From contig JAODTK010001532.1 of the NCBI GenBank assembly GCA_026419785.1, forward strand, positions 372,001 through 436,000: DNA of 64,000 bases. The letters are read 5' to 3'. The position numbers and the translations under genes were made by a program. The stretch is from Sclerodactyla briareus (lineage: Eukaryota > Echinodermata > Holothuroidea > Dendrochirotida > Sclerodactylidae). The notes under the pieces are model-generated. The model was not told the DNA's origin, did not search any database, and saw only the letters and a program-made list of their open reading frames with translations. Positions 13,641 through 25,171 of this stretch are shown here, piece by piece (the first letter of the stretch is position 1; each line of letters opens with the position of its first letter).

Positions 13641-14439
13641 ACACACCATCGAACACACCGCATGAACCTTTCCCCCAAAGAGTATCAGTTCTATTCGAAG
13701 CTCGATACTCGAGTTTTCCATCTTATGGACAGTCTTTGGCAAGTTGCTCATGCATTGAAGAGTTCTGCACGATATGAGAATTATCCTTCTACCTGTTTGC
13801 ATCGTTCATTCAAAGAAACTGTCCAATCCATGGGTCAGGCAGTACCTCCCCAATCAAACCAGTGACGTCATCGCAAGGCTCCTCACCGTGGCATTTATTG
13901 CTACATCCTTCACCGAAGAAATCCATCCTCACAAATGTGGCAAAATTGGACCGCATCAGAGGCATCGAGAAACACCGTTTTCACACAATGAATTATCAGG
14001 AAAATATATCATCATTTTTAAATGTCAGTCGCATATTGAGATAAAATACGAGGCACACTCGAAATGTGGAAGAGAGCATAAATATGTCATATCAGGAGGG
14101 TGAAAAATATCCCAAAGTGGACATCATTAATCACTCAGTAAATTGAATCCTTATGCACCATTAGTAAATACTAGTGAAAAGAGTTCTGATGCCTTGTGCT
14201 AAACACCTATCCGAAACCACACATAAGTCAGATTGAAGTAAAAAGGAATACAAGGGGGTAGTTGCGGTAAACTAGAGAACCAGGAGTTAGTATCAACCGG
14301 ATACATTTCAATAAGGAGTGGAACTGGTATGATGTGGTATGGAGTGTGCATTGATTCAGTATACTCACCTGTACTGAAACGGAGCGAGCATCATGAGATA
14401 TTTGTGAACCTCATGTGTGAGAGAGATACATAATTAGCC

Positions 14440-15008
14440 TATCTACCGAGGTTCATGAAAACCTGGCAATTACCGTCATAATTCATGCAAATTGACCCGT
14501 TGAATGACCGCCAGTGACCCCTGATCAAAGCCCTGAAACTCAAGGGAACCTACCCACACAGGTTTCATGGAAAATCCAAGCAACTTCAAGATTTTGCATA
14601 AATTGTAAATAGGTACGTTGAATGACCGCCATTGACCCATTTTGTTAAAAACTTTCAGTACTGAAGGTAGCCAGTTCGTGAAAATCGACGATCTTTGAGA
14701 ATTCGAATAACATTATGCAAATTAGAGACCTAGCTAGCAGATTTCACAAAATAACCATAACACCTACGTCAATCCGTAAAATTCTAATATCCTACAACAA
14801 TAAATACATAAAAATGGTCCAATTACCGGACTAATCAGGGAATATTGTGCCTAAAATTATCTGGATGGGTTCACCCAACCACGATACTACATAACCAAAT
14901 TTCATCTAAGTCCTGCTAACGAGAAAGGGCGACACACATACAGACACACACACACACACACAACAAAGTGATCGCAGAGTCTCTAGGAACTCTGTTCAGG
15001 CAAGACAA
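14440..15008 (+). repeat. Family A element with AC tract and stem-loop tail
   Basis: Units contain GTTCATGAAAA-CTGGCAA, ATTCATGCAAATTGACC and TTGAATGACCGCCATTGACC. The core is followed by (AC)n at 14940-14962, and the tail AGTGATCGC + AGAGTCTCTAGGAACTCT + GTTCAGGCAAGACAA ends near 15008. The stem pairs AGAGT with ACTCT. A further AGAC/AGAT array follows at 15056-15150. Confidence 0.65.
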
Positions 15009-15239
15009 ACAAACATAAATAGGGGATAGAATGCATGAATCCTGACATTGGTGTCGACAGACAGACAGACAGGACAGACAGACAGACAGATAGATAGATA
15101 GATAGAGAGATAGATAATAGATAATAGATAGATAGATAGATAGATAGAAGATAGATTTTCCTGGACAACTCTGATCGAACGTGACAAGAATGATTTTACG
15201 TGCCATTGGAATCCCGAGTGTAGCATATCCGCTCACCTG

Positions 15240-17050
15240 TATGGAACACCTACCTGTTTCTCGTCACAGGCAGATTATCTGCACAGTGGGGGGGAACACT
15301 TCAACCAGACATGATCTCCATAGTTAACCAGTTTAACAAAAAGGTGGAACTGCGAGAGGAGGCAAAGAAAGAGAGGAACACTTGCCACTCTTCAGGTAAG
15401 CAAATGAAACTCATGGAACCACTGTCACAAGGTCAATTTCATCGGACAGGTTGCTCAATAGAATAGTAATATCGAAACCTAATCAGCAAAAACAAGCTAG
15501 AAAGGATGACTGCAAACAGAATACCTATTCTGTTCAGAGTGCTCTAAGGCGGTACAGAGGAATATCGTACAAGGGGTTACCAAATCTAAAGTTTGTATAA
15601 ATGATGCTGGCTTATTGAGATAGTGCTGCATTAAAAAAGAGAAATCAGGAGTGGTTAGGACATTTTGAGAGGTGTAGGTGGTACCTGTGCTGCTGATTAG
15701 CCACCTTTTATCGCAAACCGGAAGCTGTCATATCACAAGGATCCAAATATGTATGAAAGCTATACTAGTTGTGCATAAGAGGGATAATTGATATGGTCCT
15801 TGTGGTTAGATGTATATTGGGCCATTCCAACTGTCCAAACCCATTGCAGCAAATGGACAATGGGTACGAAATAAGTCTAATAATTCAACTGTATACTGTT
15901 TCAGGCACTAACTATAAATTACGCATCATCAGACAGTGAATGCAGACACTGATGGGGCCAGTAACAGTCAATCCCCTAGTTGCATCATAGGACCTTCTGA
16001 CATTACCGTTACATCATCGGTCACGAAAAGTCTTTATGTGCTTCACCACCTGAGATTTGGGCAATCAATTTCCAGATTTTTCACCAGGACTTTTCATAAC
16101 CAAAGAAAGGAATATATGACCTTCTCTAGACATCTGGACAGAATTTTCAAATGAACTAAAAAAAACTAACGCAATAACAGCAAACAGCTGTGAGAAAGTA
16201 ACAACATCACTCCTGAAAATAATCTGGGACTTTCCATGACTCCACAAAAGTTTAATCTTTTCACTGAACTAATCCAGGCCTGGATTCTTATTGATGATCC
16301 TGGGGAGAAGGCAGTAGAACCATGCAGAATGTTGAGTAGTCGAAAAATAGGACACAAACTAGTTTTCGGGTTATTCAACTGTATGTGAACTTACTCATAT
16401 ATTATTATGGAATAGGGGGTCTCCAAGATTTATATGCTTATTTATTTTAAAAAATACGGTCAGAGGTCAAAAACTTAATTAGGAATATCATTATTGATAT
16501 TTGTATTACTGTGAAGAATTTTTTGAGTTATTAATGTTATTCTGGGGTGCAAAAGAATACACAAGCAAACTACATTTTAGATATTTCTGTAATGGGGGAC
16601 GGGGGGGACCTTTGAAGTGAATATAATTGAAATAAGTGGGAAATAAGGCAGTGGAGTGTTGACAACTCCAATTTGAAGTGAAACATGATTTCAAAGATTA
16701 TGAATACTCATGTTTAGCCAGCGGCGAATTAGCTGGGCCTGGTGTTTTGGTCTTAGCAATGGTAGCTGTCAGGTGAAAAGGAGTCCAAGAGGTGGGTGGA
16801 GTGCTCTCCTACCTCTTTAAAATTGTTTTGCTATTTTAAGAGGGCCTATAGATGCAAAATGGGGAATCTGATGACTAATGTATGCCCTGTAAGATGTAGG
16901 AGCTACATATTTTGTGCATTTTAGAGAAATTCGGAAAATTCGGAAATTTGTGGTGGGTGGAAAGGAACAATAAATGTCTTGAGTGCTACAGAAACGAGAT
17001 CCAGATTTTGTTTCGTTTCGTTTCGTTCCGTTTCTTTGTTTTTCCATAGT
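15240..17050. other. Intron sequence, no gene recognised
   Basis: Unique-looking intronic DNA. A short TTTCG pentamer run lies at about 17008-17036. Open frames of 60-72 codons occur on both strands, but none has a recognisable domain or convincing splice context. Confidence 0.5.
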
Positions 17051-17054
17051 GAAG

Positions 17055-17094
17055 TTCTAACAATAACAGAGATAATTCTCTGTTATCGTTGGAA
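17055..17094. repeat. Short near-perfect hairpin
   Basis: An 18-nt arm at 17055-17072 and its near complement at 17077-17094 flank a TAAT loop. Two of the 18 pairs are non-Watson-Crick. The inner ten pairs (ATAACAGAGA with TCTCTGTTAT) are perfect. Confidence 0.8.
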
Positions 17095-17269
17095 GGAAGT
17101 GCACTAGAAACCCTGGTGGGCTTATCAGAAGCAGTACATTCCCAAAAAGTATACCAAAACATGTTTCTCTGCCAAAAACAATAACATCAACATATTAACA
17201 TAGGACCCCTTTATTCAACCCACGTACGTATACGAGTTCAGTAGCAACGTCTCATAAATGTAATTATAT

Positions 17270-17762
17270 TATTTTGGAAGATCTGAACAAAGTTTGGGAC
17301 TGGTAGGAACCATAGTCACCAAGTTTCGTGAAAATCACACAAAATGTAAATCCGCTAAATTAGCAAAGTGAGACGAATAAGCATGTTTTATGCGACAATC
17401 TAATCTGTTCATCTACTTTATATCCTGCATTTATGCCATAACCAAGTTATCTACGGTTCATCTGTTAACTGCTAACGAGTCTAAACAAAAATTACATGAA
17501 TGGGCTACAGTAATTACTGGAATTAGAGACTTTGTGCCCAAAATCTAATCAGATCGCGTGTTCACCCAACCCCACCCCGATACTACATACAAAATTTCAT
17601 CAAAATCGTCTCACCGTTCCGGAGGAGTCATGCTAACACACACATCATACATACATACATACATACATACATACATACCTACATACATACATACATACAT
17701 ACATACATACATAACAAGTGATCGCTAAGTTCTTTATGAACTTTGTTCAGGCGAGACAAAAA
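17270..17762 (+). repeat. Family A element with ACAT array and stem-loop tail
   Basis: The core has CACCAAGTTTCGTGAAAATC, ATCTGTTAACTGCTAACGAG, AATCTAATCAGATCGCGTG and TTCATCAAAATCGTCTCACC. Then (ACAT)n at 17645-17713 and the tail AGTGATCGCT + AAGTTCTTTATGAACTT + TGTTCAGGCGAGACAAA. The stem AAGTTC/GAACTT is perfect, with a 5-nt loop. This is the best-preserved copy of the tail. Confidence 0.7.
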
Positions 17763-17769
17763 ACACATA

Positions 17770-18260
17770 TGAATAACGGTCCTTTTTTGCGATTATGAAT
17801 AACGGACCTCTTTTGCTATTATGAATAACGGACCTCTTTTGCTATTATGAAAGACGGGCCTTTTTTGCGATTATTAATAACGGACCTCTTTTGCTATTAT
17901 GAAAGACGGGCCTTTTTTGCGATTATTAATAAACGGACCTCTTTTGCTATTATGAATAACGGTCCCTTCTCGCTTTTATGAATTACGGACCTTTTTCGAC
18001 ATTATGATATCGGACTTTCTCAATATTATGAATATCGGACCTTTGTGCTCTGTAATGAATAACAGAACTTTTCGATAATTATGAAAGACGGACCTTTTTG
18101 GTCATTATGAAATGGGGCTTCCTTTGAACCAAACCCCTTCTTTATTATGAATATCGGACCTTTTGATCATTATGAATAACGGACCCTACTTTCGAAAATG
18201 TTGCACGTTATGAATAACGAGCCTTATGAACAAAAGGCCTCATGAATAAAAGGCCTTATG
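17770..18260. repeat. 26-28 bp minisatellite (ATTATGAATAACGGACCT)
   Basis: About 16 degenerate tandem units of ATTATGAATAACGGACCT + CTTTTGCT. The first third is the most regular, and units decay toward 18240. It starts directly after the tail of the family A element. Confidence 0.85.
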
Positions 18261-18607
18261 AACATCGGGTAGTCCCCGTGTTTGTACGTGGCAAGGCTAA
18301 AGTAATAATCCGTATTGCTCGATTCTGAAGAGTGAACGATGGTTTCAAACGCCTATCACTTGTGCCTGACCATATAGTTGAGCAATAATGCAAATGAGGG
18401 TAGATCAGCTGAGATAAATAGTCCTTAATATCTGACGTGGTAAGATGTATTTAATTTGGAGATTATACCAATCCCCTTAGCCACGGCTTCTTGAAAAAAG
18501 AAATATGTTCACTCCAGGTCAAATTTACTGTTTATATAGCTAGGTATGGATTACTGTTCCAGTGGATCCGAGCGACCAGGATTGGTCTGTGCATGCGGGA
18601 AGGGTAA

Positions 18608-19188
18608 AGCCTGCGTTTCCATGCACGCGGGCGGGCGGGCGTTTTGGAAGATTCCTTTCCATGCACGCGGGCGGGCGGGCGGGCGGGCGTTTTCTTGAGT
18701 CACGCACCTCTTCTCACTATTAGTGTGTATATACGCCATATAAGAACCGATGTAGCCTACTATTATTATTATTATTATTATATTATTATTATTATTATTA
18801 TCATTATTATTATCAGTTATCAAACACCAGACGCATACTATTGTTCAAAGAGAAACACCGGTGTTCATTTTCTGAAAACCATTGTTCTAAAATCTAAACG
18901 ATTACGGCCACTATTAAAACTTCACAATTGACAGGTTTTAAAAATAGAGACAATCTGTATAAAATCTCACACCTAGTGTTCAACAGAATGAATGTGTTGG
19001 AACATTATTTGAACATGAAATTGTACTCTACTTCTCATTATCGGGCTACAAGCCGGGTAAGATTGCAGGGAGATCCCCGGAAATCGGTTACGAAATACCA
19101 CGCGGACTCGAGGGCGGGCGGAAAAAATCGCTACATGACCGATCGAGAAAACGCCCCGCCCGCCCGCGTGCATGGAAACGCGGCTTAA
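18608..19188. mobile_element. GC-rich terminal-inverted-repeat element (foldback/MITE-like)
   Basis: The left end carries AGCCTGCGTTTCCATGCACG, continuing CGGGCGGGCGGGCGTTTT. The right end is its near-perfect inverse (AAAACGCCCCGCCCGCCCGC then GTGCATGGAAACGCGGCT), giving inverted repeats of about 38 bp. The left repeat is itself duplicated in direct orientation at about 18657-18690. The interior holds an ATT microsatellite (18760-18815) and no protein. The flanks read TAA on both sides, compatible with a 3-bp TWA-type duplication as in PIF/Harbinger elements, but three bases are weak evidence. Confidence 0.65.
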
Positions 19189-19189
19189 A

Positions 19190-20130
19190 TCCTTACTATA
19201 TATTGGCTAAACGGATAATTATTTGTAGATACTTTTCCGGTTGTCTGCTTCCAAATGGACTACATTTATTGAAAACACGTTCGAATGCTTTATAATGGTC
19301 CTAAGGGGGTATATTTCTGGTATATTTGTCACGTTTCAGCAATTGAAAAATAAACCATCTTGAAATATCCACTAGAAATTGTTTTTCACATTGTGGGATT
19401 GTGTTTTAGGTCTTTTATGGGTTACCAATTGCGCTTCCGCAAAAAAAAGGTTTGCAGCTGCGCACAGGCCGACCTATAATGAAGGTGAATTAAATCATGA
19501 ATAATTTTGTCGCCGCTATCTTACAATCAAACATATTTCAATGGCCATGCACGCCCATTCAATCAAATATTAGTTTGTTTGTTTTTCTCAGAATATGATT
19601 GCCTCAGGTGATGTAATGCATCAGCATCCGGCATTAGCCCAGTTGGCAGCACGTACTCGTCCAAATTGTTGCTCTTCTGCCTCGCACACGTGTGGTGATC
19701 CCGATAATGGTAACATATGTGGTGGTTATTTTTTATATGGGCCTACAGGTATATCTGCTAGTTAGGCTGAAAGAGCTGCATGCAAAATGCACTGTTACAG
19801 CCGGAATTTCCTCGTTATCGTTGATGTTAACGATAGTTTCCAGGCGGCTGTTCCATTCTCCGATTTACTGACACCAAAACCAGCCACTACGGCAAGGAAT
19901 TGAAGACATTGTTGTTGGGTATTGTCTTGTTAGTTATTTCTTTTGACAGGTATGAAATACTGGTATTTAAAACATGGAAACCCTAAATAGATGTTCAAAT
20001 TAGTACATTGTAGCATTCTTATACTGGTATTTAAAACATGGAAACCCTGAATAGGTGTTCAAATTAGGTACATCGTAGCATTCTTATCCTGTACAGGACA
20101 AACACCAATTTAGTTTCAGAAATTAAAACT
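19190..20130. other. Intron sequence with a 64-bp tandem duplication
   Basis: Mostly unique. Two adjacent copies of a 64-bp unit starting TACTGGTATTTAAAACATGG lie at 19958-20021 and 20022-20086 with a few differences. No gene was recognised. Confidence 0.7.
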
Positions 20131-20133
20131 CAC

Positions 20134-20270
20134 TTTGACAACTGGCTCCGGAATACCCATTTCTGCAAGGGAGGCTCTTCTGCACACACCGGTGATATCA
20201 AAACAATCACTCCCCGAAGCACAGTTACAAATCTGTAAGCAGTTCGCACCAAACTTCCCAAATCCACAGG
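20134..20270 (-). CDS. EGF-like domain exon (EGF3 of Tie-like receptor)
   Basis: The exon lies between acceptor ATTTTTCAG and donor GTGAGT. It reads CGFGKFGANCLQICNCASG, then SDCFDITGVCRRASL, then after one missing base CRNGYSGASCQ. Eight cysteines with the spacing C-x7-8-C-x3-C-x-C and a terminal GxSGxxC match a laminin-type EGF like the third EGF of Tie receptors. With the missing base restored the exon is 138 nt and phase 1-1. The next module in transcription order is an Ig-like exon at 11.6 kb. Confidence 0.75.
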
Positions 20271-20869
20271 CTGAAAAATAAACAGTGGAAGACATGAAAG
20301 AGATTGATAAGCAGGTAAATATAATCAGAGAAATCAACATGTGTTTGTTGTAGCGTTTTCGAACACAATCCAACTGCTCTTCTTCTTAACTGCTCGCCTT
20401 ATTTACTGCTTTTAGTTCATCTCTATTGAATGACCTCTGATGGCATGACAGTTTCACTCTTGGTGACAGGCACCCTATCCCAATATATTGATCAGACAAT
20501 GTTATTATTTGGCAGATATTTGTCCACAAGTGACCTAGAATAACCTTTAATGACACAACAGTTTTATGAATGATGTTCCAATCAATAATAAGCACTATGT
20601 TCCCCGAAATTAGCATATGGCCACTGTCCTCAGAAGTTGTTGCAGAAAATGTTACTATTTTGACATTTTTTGGTCTATAAGTACCATGAATGACCTTTGT
20701 TGACATAAGCGTTTTTCATTAAAATATGTTACCATCTATAGTATGCATTATGTTACTAAATATCAGCCATAGGATGATGACCATTTTCATTGGACAAGGC
20801 GATCGCCCCCCCAGTGTCTCGCCTGGTTGCGCGATCGTGGTTTCTTCCTATAAGTCACATTGTGGGAAT

Positions 20870-21115
20870 GGGACTAAAATTGCCTACATTATGCAAACTA
20901 GACCAATTAATTTCAATTGACCCATTTTCTCACTTCAAATATCTTAGAACAAATGATAGACCACACTTAATACATTTCATGGGATCCACACTTGAAAATT
21001 TGCATGAATGAAGCAATTTATAAACAGCGAGCTGAACACTCTTCAATAACCCAACCAACCCCCAAGTGTCTCGATGTTCAAAATGTTAACTTTTGGATGC
21101 TCAAACAACCTGCAT
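20870..21115 (+). repeat. Family A core fragment
   Basis: ATTATGCAAACTAGACCAAT, CCATTTTCTCACTTCAAAT and CATTTCATGGGATCCA match the parallel stretch at 12775-12905 in order. It leads directly into the 55-bp minisatellite. Confidence 0.65.
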
Positions 21116-21457
21116 AACCCCCAGTGACTCGATTCAATGTTAACATTTTGGGGGTTTATACACACTGCATAACCCCCAGTGACTCAATTCAATGTTATCA
21201 TTTTGGGGGTTTATACACACTGCATAACCCCCAGTGACTCGATTCAATGTTAACATTTTGGGGGTTTATACACACTGCATAACCCCCAGTGACTCGATTC
21301 AATGTTAACATTTTGGGGGTTTATATAACCCCCAGTGACTCGATTCAATGTTAACATTTTGGGGGTTTATACACACTGCATAACCCCCAGTGACTCGATT
21401 CAATGTTAACATTTTGGGGGTTTATACACACTGCATAACCCCCAGTGACTCGATTTG
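21109..21457 (+). repeat. 55-bp minisatellite with internal C5/G5 inverted repeat
   Basis: About six and a half near-identical units. Each begins AACCCCCAGTGACTCGATTC, then AATGTTAACATTTTGGGGGT, then TTATACACACTGCAT. One unit (about 21281-21325) lacks around 9 bp. AACCCCC and GGGGGTT in each unit are complementary. A (GATA)n tract follows at 21463-21510. Confidence 0.95.
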
Positions 21458-21462
21458 AGAGT

Positions 21463-21467
21463 TAGAT

Positions 21468-21510
<43 letters not shown>

Positions 21511-21511
21511 T
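21463..21511 (+). repeat. (GATA)n microsatellite
   Basis: Uninterrupted GATA repeat of about 11 units right after the 55-bp minisatellite. Confidence 0.95.
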
Positions 21512-22157
21512 TCATTTTAGGCCATGATAGATAGGGATTGATAGATATGAGATCGAAATACAGTTCGATTTGAAGTTATATTCAAAATGCATAAGTTCCA
21601 CATGACCAATGTACGTGAGTTTAGTGTGTGAAGTTGAATTATAGCTGCTGGTAAATCCCAGAACTAAACACCAGTTGAAACAAGCAGTCGACTTATGGAA
21701 GAAAAGATACACAAAGGGATATTCTCATATCTCCCAGCTGAGGTCAGCCGCACTAATTATGAATATCTTCAAATAAAATCAAATGATGCCTGTACTTCTC
21801 ACGGATTATATTAGGCCCACGCAAATGGTCCTGTGAAATTGTACTCTCCAAACAAGCCAAATTTCCTGTAATAATCCCGACCACAGAATGCGGTTTCTGA
21901 ATTAAAATTAAGTGCACTCGACTAGACTCGGTATTAAGACTAGCTCTAGCTACATTCACAGTGCATACGTAGCTCAGACCAGCCAAAACAAATGATCATA
22001 TAAAGGTCTTTTTCTTGTTATTTCACTCACACATTTTACAGTAGAGAAGTGGAAGATTCATGAGTGGGAACAATAAACAGATGCTAGGACCTTCCAAAAT
22101 TGAAACCAGTTTGACATGATAATAGGGAACACTTATAGATAAGACCTATCTACTCAC

Positions 22158-22308
22158 CAGTATCACAATCAAGCCTCTATATCCAGATGCACATCGACAT
22201 CCAAACGGGTCTGGAGACAAACCATTGCCCTTCTACAGGCGGAACCTGCTGTAGATTCATCGTCGCACCTGAATTCACACCTGAATCCAAAACTCCCAGC
22301 TGGACAGG
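22158..22308 (-). CDS. EGF-like domain exon (EGF2 of Tie-like receptor)
   Basis: The acceptor is GTTTTTCAG at 22309-22310 and the donor is GTGAGT at 22152-22157. The exon begins in phase 1 as CPAGSFGFRCEFRCDDES, continues TAGSACRRAMVCL, then in the next frame PDPFGCRCASGYRG, then LDCDT. The string CLPDPxGCxCAxG is characteristic of the second EGF module of Tie receptors. Two bases appear to be missing. Adding them makes the exon 153 nt, a phase 1-1 module in keeping with its neighbours. The consensus splice sites argue for a functional exon or a very young pseudogene. Confidence 0.75.
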
Positions 22309-22379
22309 CTGAAAAACAAGAGTGCCAAGGGCACAGTAGCTCCACACTGAACAATTTCTCACCAAGTGATTATAATAAT

Positions 22380-24100
22380 GGTAACTGGTGACTAATGACC
22401 TTTAAGCATTGGATTGCAATATAGGCAGAGACAATTGCCCTCTTTTCCTGGAATCCTCTATGTACCACATGTGGATCAATGCGCTGATCAGGCATGATGC
22501 TAATCAAAGTGAAATTGTGGGAGAAGAACGAGAAGTCAAAAAAGACTCCTCTCAATGACCATGGACCTTAGATTCCATGAACACTCTATACGTACTATTG
22601 GTCAATGATAACACTGACAAACGTTCATGATCATTCAATTGGTCTGTAGGAGAAGAATCATGACTGTTTTAATCAAATGGTCAAACGTGAACCATTAATA
22701 ACCTCTGCCTCGGAAATTTGAATACCGCTCCATGTATCACTGGTCACGCATTATTCGACCCACCATCAACACTTTGCAACAGATATGATGGAAGGTGTAA
22801 GTTGTGTGTGTGTTATTTCATTAAATGGTCCCAAGCCCAAACCAGGCTTTTGGCAAAAATATCCTAAACCCTAATGGCCCCTCTACATAGGAAAACTTCA
22901 TGTAAATCAACAGAATAATCCAAGTGGCCAGATGGGGCTTTTCGGCCTCAATGCCCGAAGTAATGTTTCCAAGCAATATCATGATCAATTATTAAAACTG
23001 TGCAATGAATTTGCACAGAGAACACATTCCTGTTACTCCTGAATGCGTTTCTAGAGCCGAAACATTACCAAGCCCCTTATGGCCCTTCATACCCAAAGGA
23101 CATTACATACTTGTGTACTCCAGGTAATCAATTGAAAGCTTATGAAGGATATGTATTTCAGTACCATTTTGCAAATTTCATTAAAGGTGCCTGGGTGGTA
23201 GAGTACCTTGAACCCAAAATTCCTGACAACCCAAAGGTACTGCGACTGGAGCATCATCGTGATCAAACATCGGCAACTGTGCAATGTATATTGTAGGAGA
23301 AGCATCTGCATAATTCAAATGAAAAAAAAAAATGGGCAATGGGCCCACACCAGTCATGGGCCTAAAATTCTAGAACCTCCTGAAGTGCTGCCGCCCGTCA
23401 TTGATTGACCTACATCAAACACTGTGCAAAAAATTTGTAGGAGATACTTTTTGCATTATTTCCATTCCTGAACCAACCCTATGAAAAAGAAACTGAAACC
23501 CTGAACACCCCCAATGACCTTTTAACTCACAACCATTAAGTGTGACTCCGAAGAACATCAATTACATCTTGTGGGGAGAGATTTTTGTGTGAACTTCATG
23601 AATGGGCCTTAGGGCCCTAGGGGACCAATGAACCCCGAATTCCTGAATGCCTCAAAGCTTGGCAACGGAGCATCATCATGACTAAACGTCAGCACTGTGC
23701 ACCCAGAATTTTCTCAGAAAGAAGCATTTGGCAAGATTTCGTATGATGGGGCCCAAGGCCCACACCAGGCTTCGGACCCAATTTCCTCTGAACACGCTTA
23801 ATGGCCCTCTACTCACTGAATCACATATACAACTTTAACCAAACTCCATTTTCGAGGATTTTGGAGCTTAAGGTCCCAGTGGGACTCTGAACCAAAAATC
23901 CTGAACACTTCAAAATATATGGCTATTGGAGCCTCATCATGACCAGCATCAGCACTGTGCACCAACCAACACGGGATGTGTGGAGGTAGAGTATTGGGCA
24001 TGTTTTCACATATGGGCTCTAGGGCCCACACTGGGCATTGGACCCAAGTTTCTGAACACCCCAGCTGCCCCTTCACTCGTGATCATGGACAACTTTCCAG
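22380..24100 (+). repeat. Family B core, long tandem series
   Basis: At least eight degenerate units of about 190 bp. Recurrent blocks are GGGCCCA-x-CAGG, TTGGACCC, AATTTCTGAACACCCC, GG-GCATCATCATGAC, CAGCACTGTGCA and TTGTAGGAGAAGCAT. It lies in the intron between EGF2 and EGF1. No coding capacity. Confidence 0.65.
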
Positions 24101-24694
24101 CGTGTTCCTCGACAAGCACTGGTACAGGAGTGCAATCTGATCAATTGTGGACAACTGATAGATAGATCAGGTATGCATGATTACAATAGCCCACCCAGCA
24201 ATATGGCTGAAGAGAGCTGATAAAACCATCCTAACTCGGATATTTTCGGTAAGTGTTTGAGAAAGAGATTTCATGCATGATCCTCTGAAGACACAGTGCA
24301 GATTATTACAATGCAGGTAATCACCGAACCCACTGCAAAATTGTTTATTCATATTTTGCAAGAATAATGCTGACGAATCCAAATCATTACTATTGGAAAA
24401 TCTACGGCTCTATTGCCTCATATACGATTCTTGTGCACATTTCCCGACATAGATTTTTTTTTTTTGGCGCTCCCGGGTACAGCTAGATGGGGAAGTTACA
24501 CTAATGGGGAAAAGTGATTCTTATGATTATAAAGGAGGATCCAGAACCATAATCTCCTCAACAACAAGTTGTATAGTCTTACTCATCTAATTTGCAACAA
24601 TATACTTTGGCAATATTTCGTAACTGAAACGGCTATAGTATTTCCCTCTTGAACAAGCAGAGTTTATGGTTTCCTCGGCAGATTAACATTGGTT

Positions 24695-24826
24695 CCTGTC
24701 AACATTGGACCCATGAATCCCGCAGGGCAGATACTTCTCCGTCTGGTCTTCCACAGCCTCCACCATTGTAGCAATTATCACAAACACCAAAACAGTCTGG
24801 CGGCCCCCACCTACCAGAAGGGCATG
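24695..24826 (-). CDS. EGF-like domain exon (EGF1 of Tie-like receptor)
   Basis: Starting in phase 1 after an AG acceptor, the exon reads CPSGRWGPPDCFGVCDNCYN, then GGGCGRPDGE, and after a small frame change ICPAGFMGPM. The WGP, the CDNCxNGG and the ICPxGFMG strings are hallmarks of EGF1 in Tie receptors, which has six to eight cysteines and follows the Ig pair. The cysteine expected between GE and ICPAG is lost at the frameshift. The donor is not clear, and the right-hand end is given approximately. It is followed in transcription order by the EGF2 exon at 22.2 kb. Confidence 0.65.
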
Positions 24827-24882
24827 CTGACATTGAATGATATTGTAGCTCAGTTTAGTCTGGCAGTGGCAGGAAATTTACC

Positions 24883-24950
24883 CCCCCCCTCATTGTTGCA
24901 ATTATCACAAATACCCAAACAGACCGGGAACCCTTGACATGCAGAACATG
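24883..24950 (-). pseudogene. Partial duplicate of EGF1 exon
   Basis: After an acceptor TTTTTCAG the minus strand encodes CSACQGFPVCLGICDNCNNE, then runs into a G8 tract and a possible donor GTAAAT. It closely resembles the first half of the EGF1 exon that starts 124 bp downstream, sharing the DNA string TTTGTGATAATTGC and the protein pattern CxGxCDNCxN. The second half of an EGF module (the CICPAGF part) is missing. It is therefore probably a truncated tandem duplicate of the exon, or an alternative first half spliced to something unseen. Confidence 0.5.
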
Positions 24951-25171
24951 CTGAAAAAGTAATAATATGATGAAAATACTCAGTATATAATTACCTGACA
25001 TGCTCCCTGACCCCCTCTCCCCAAATGACTACATTGCAAACTACTGCTACACAGGTATACGTATAACAGTGGGACATTTGCTGGGGTTTCATGGGGATTA
25101 TTGGCCAGTTTGACCACCCCGTGCCATATATACTGTTTCTACTTCCCATAGCTACATGACTTGTCCGCCAA

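Noticed and set aside
13580-14103. Overlapping plus-strand frames of 60-109 codons
   Set aside because: They lie at the edge of family A repeats, overlap in different frames and show no family motif.
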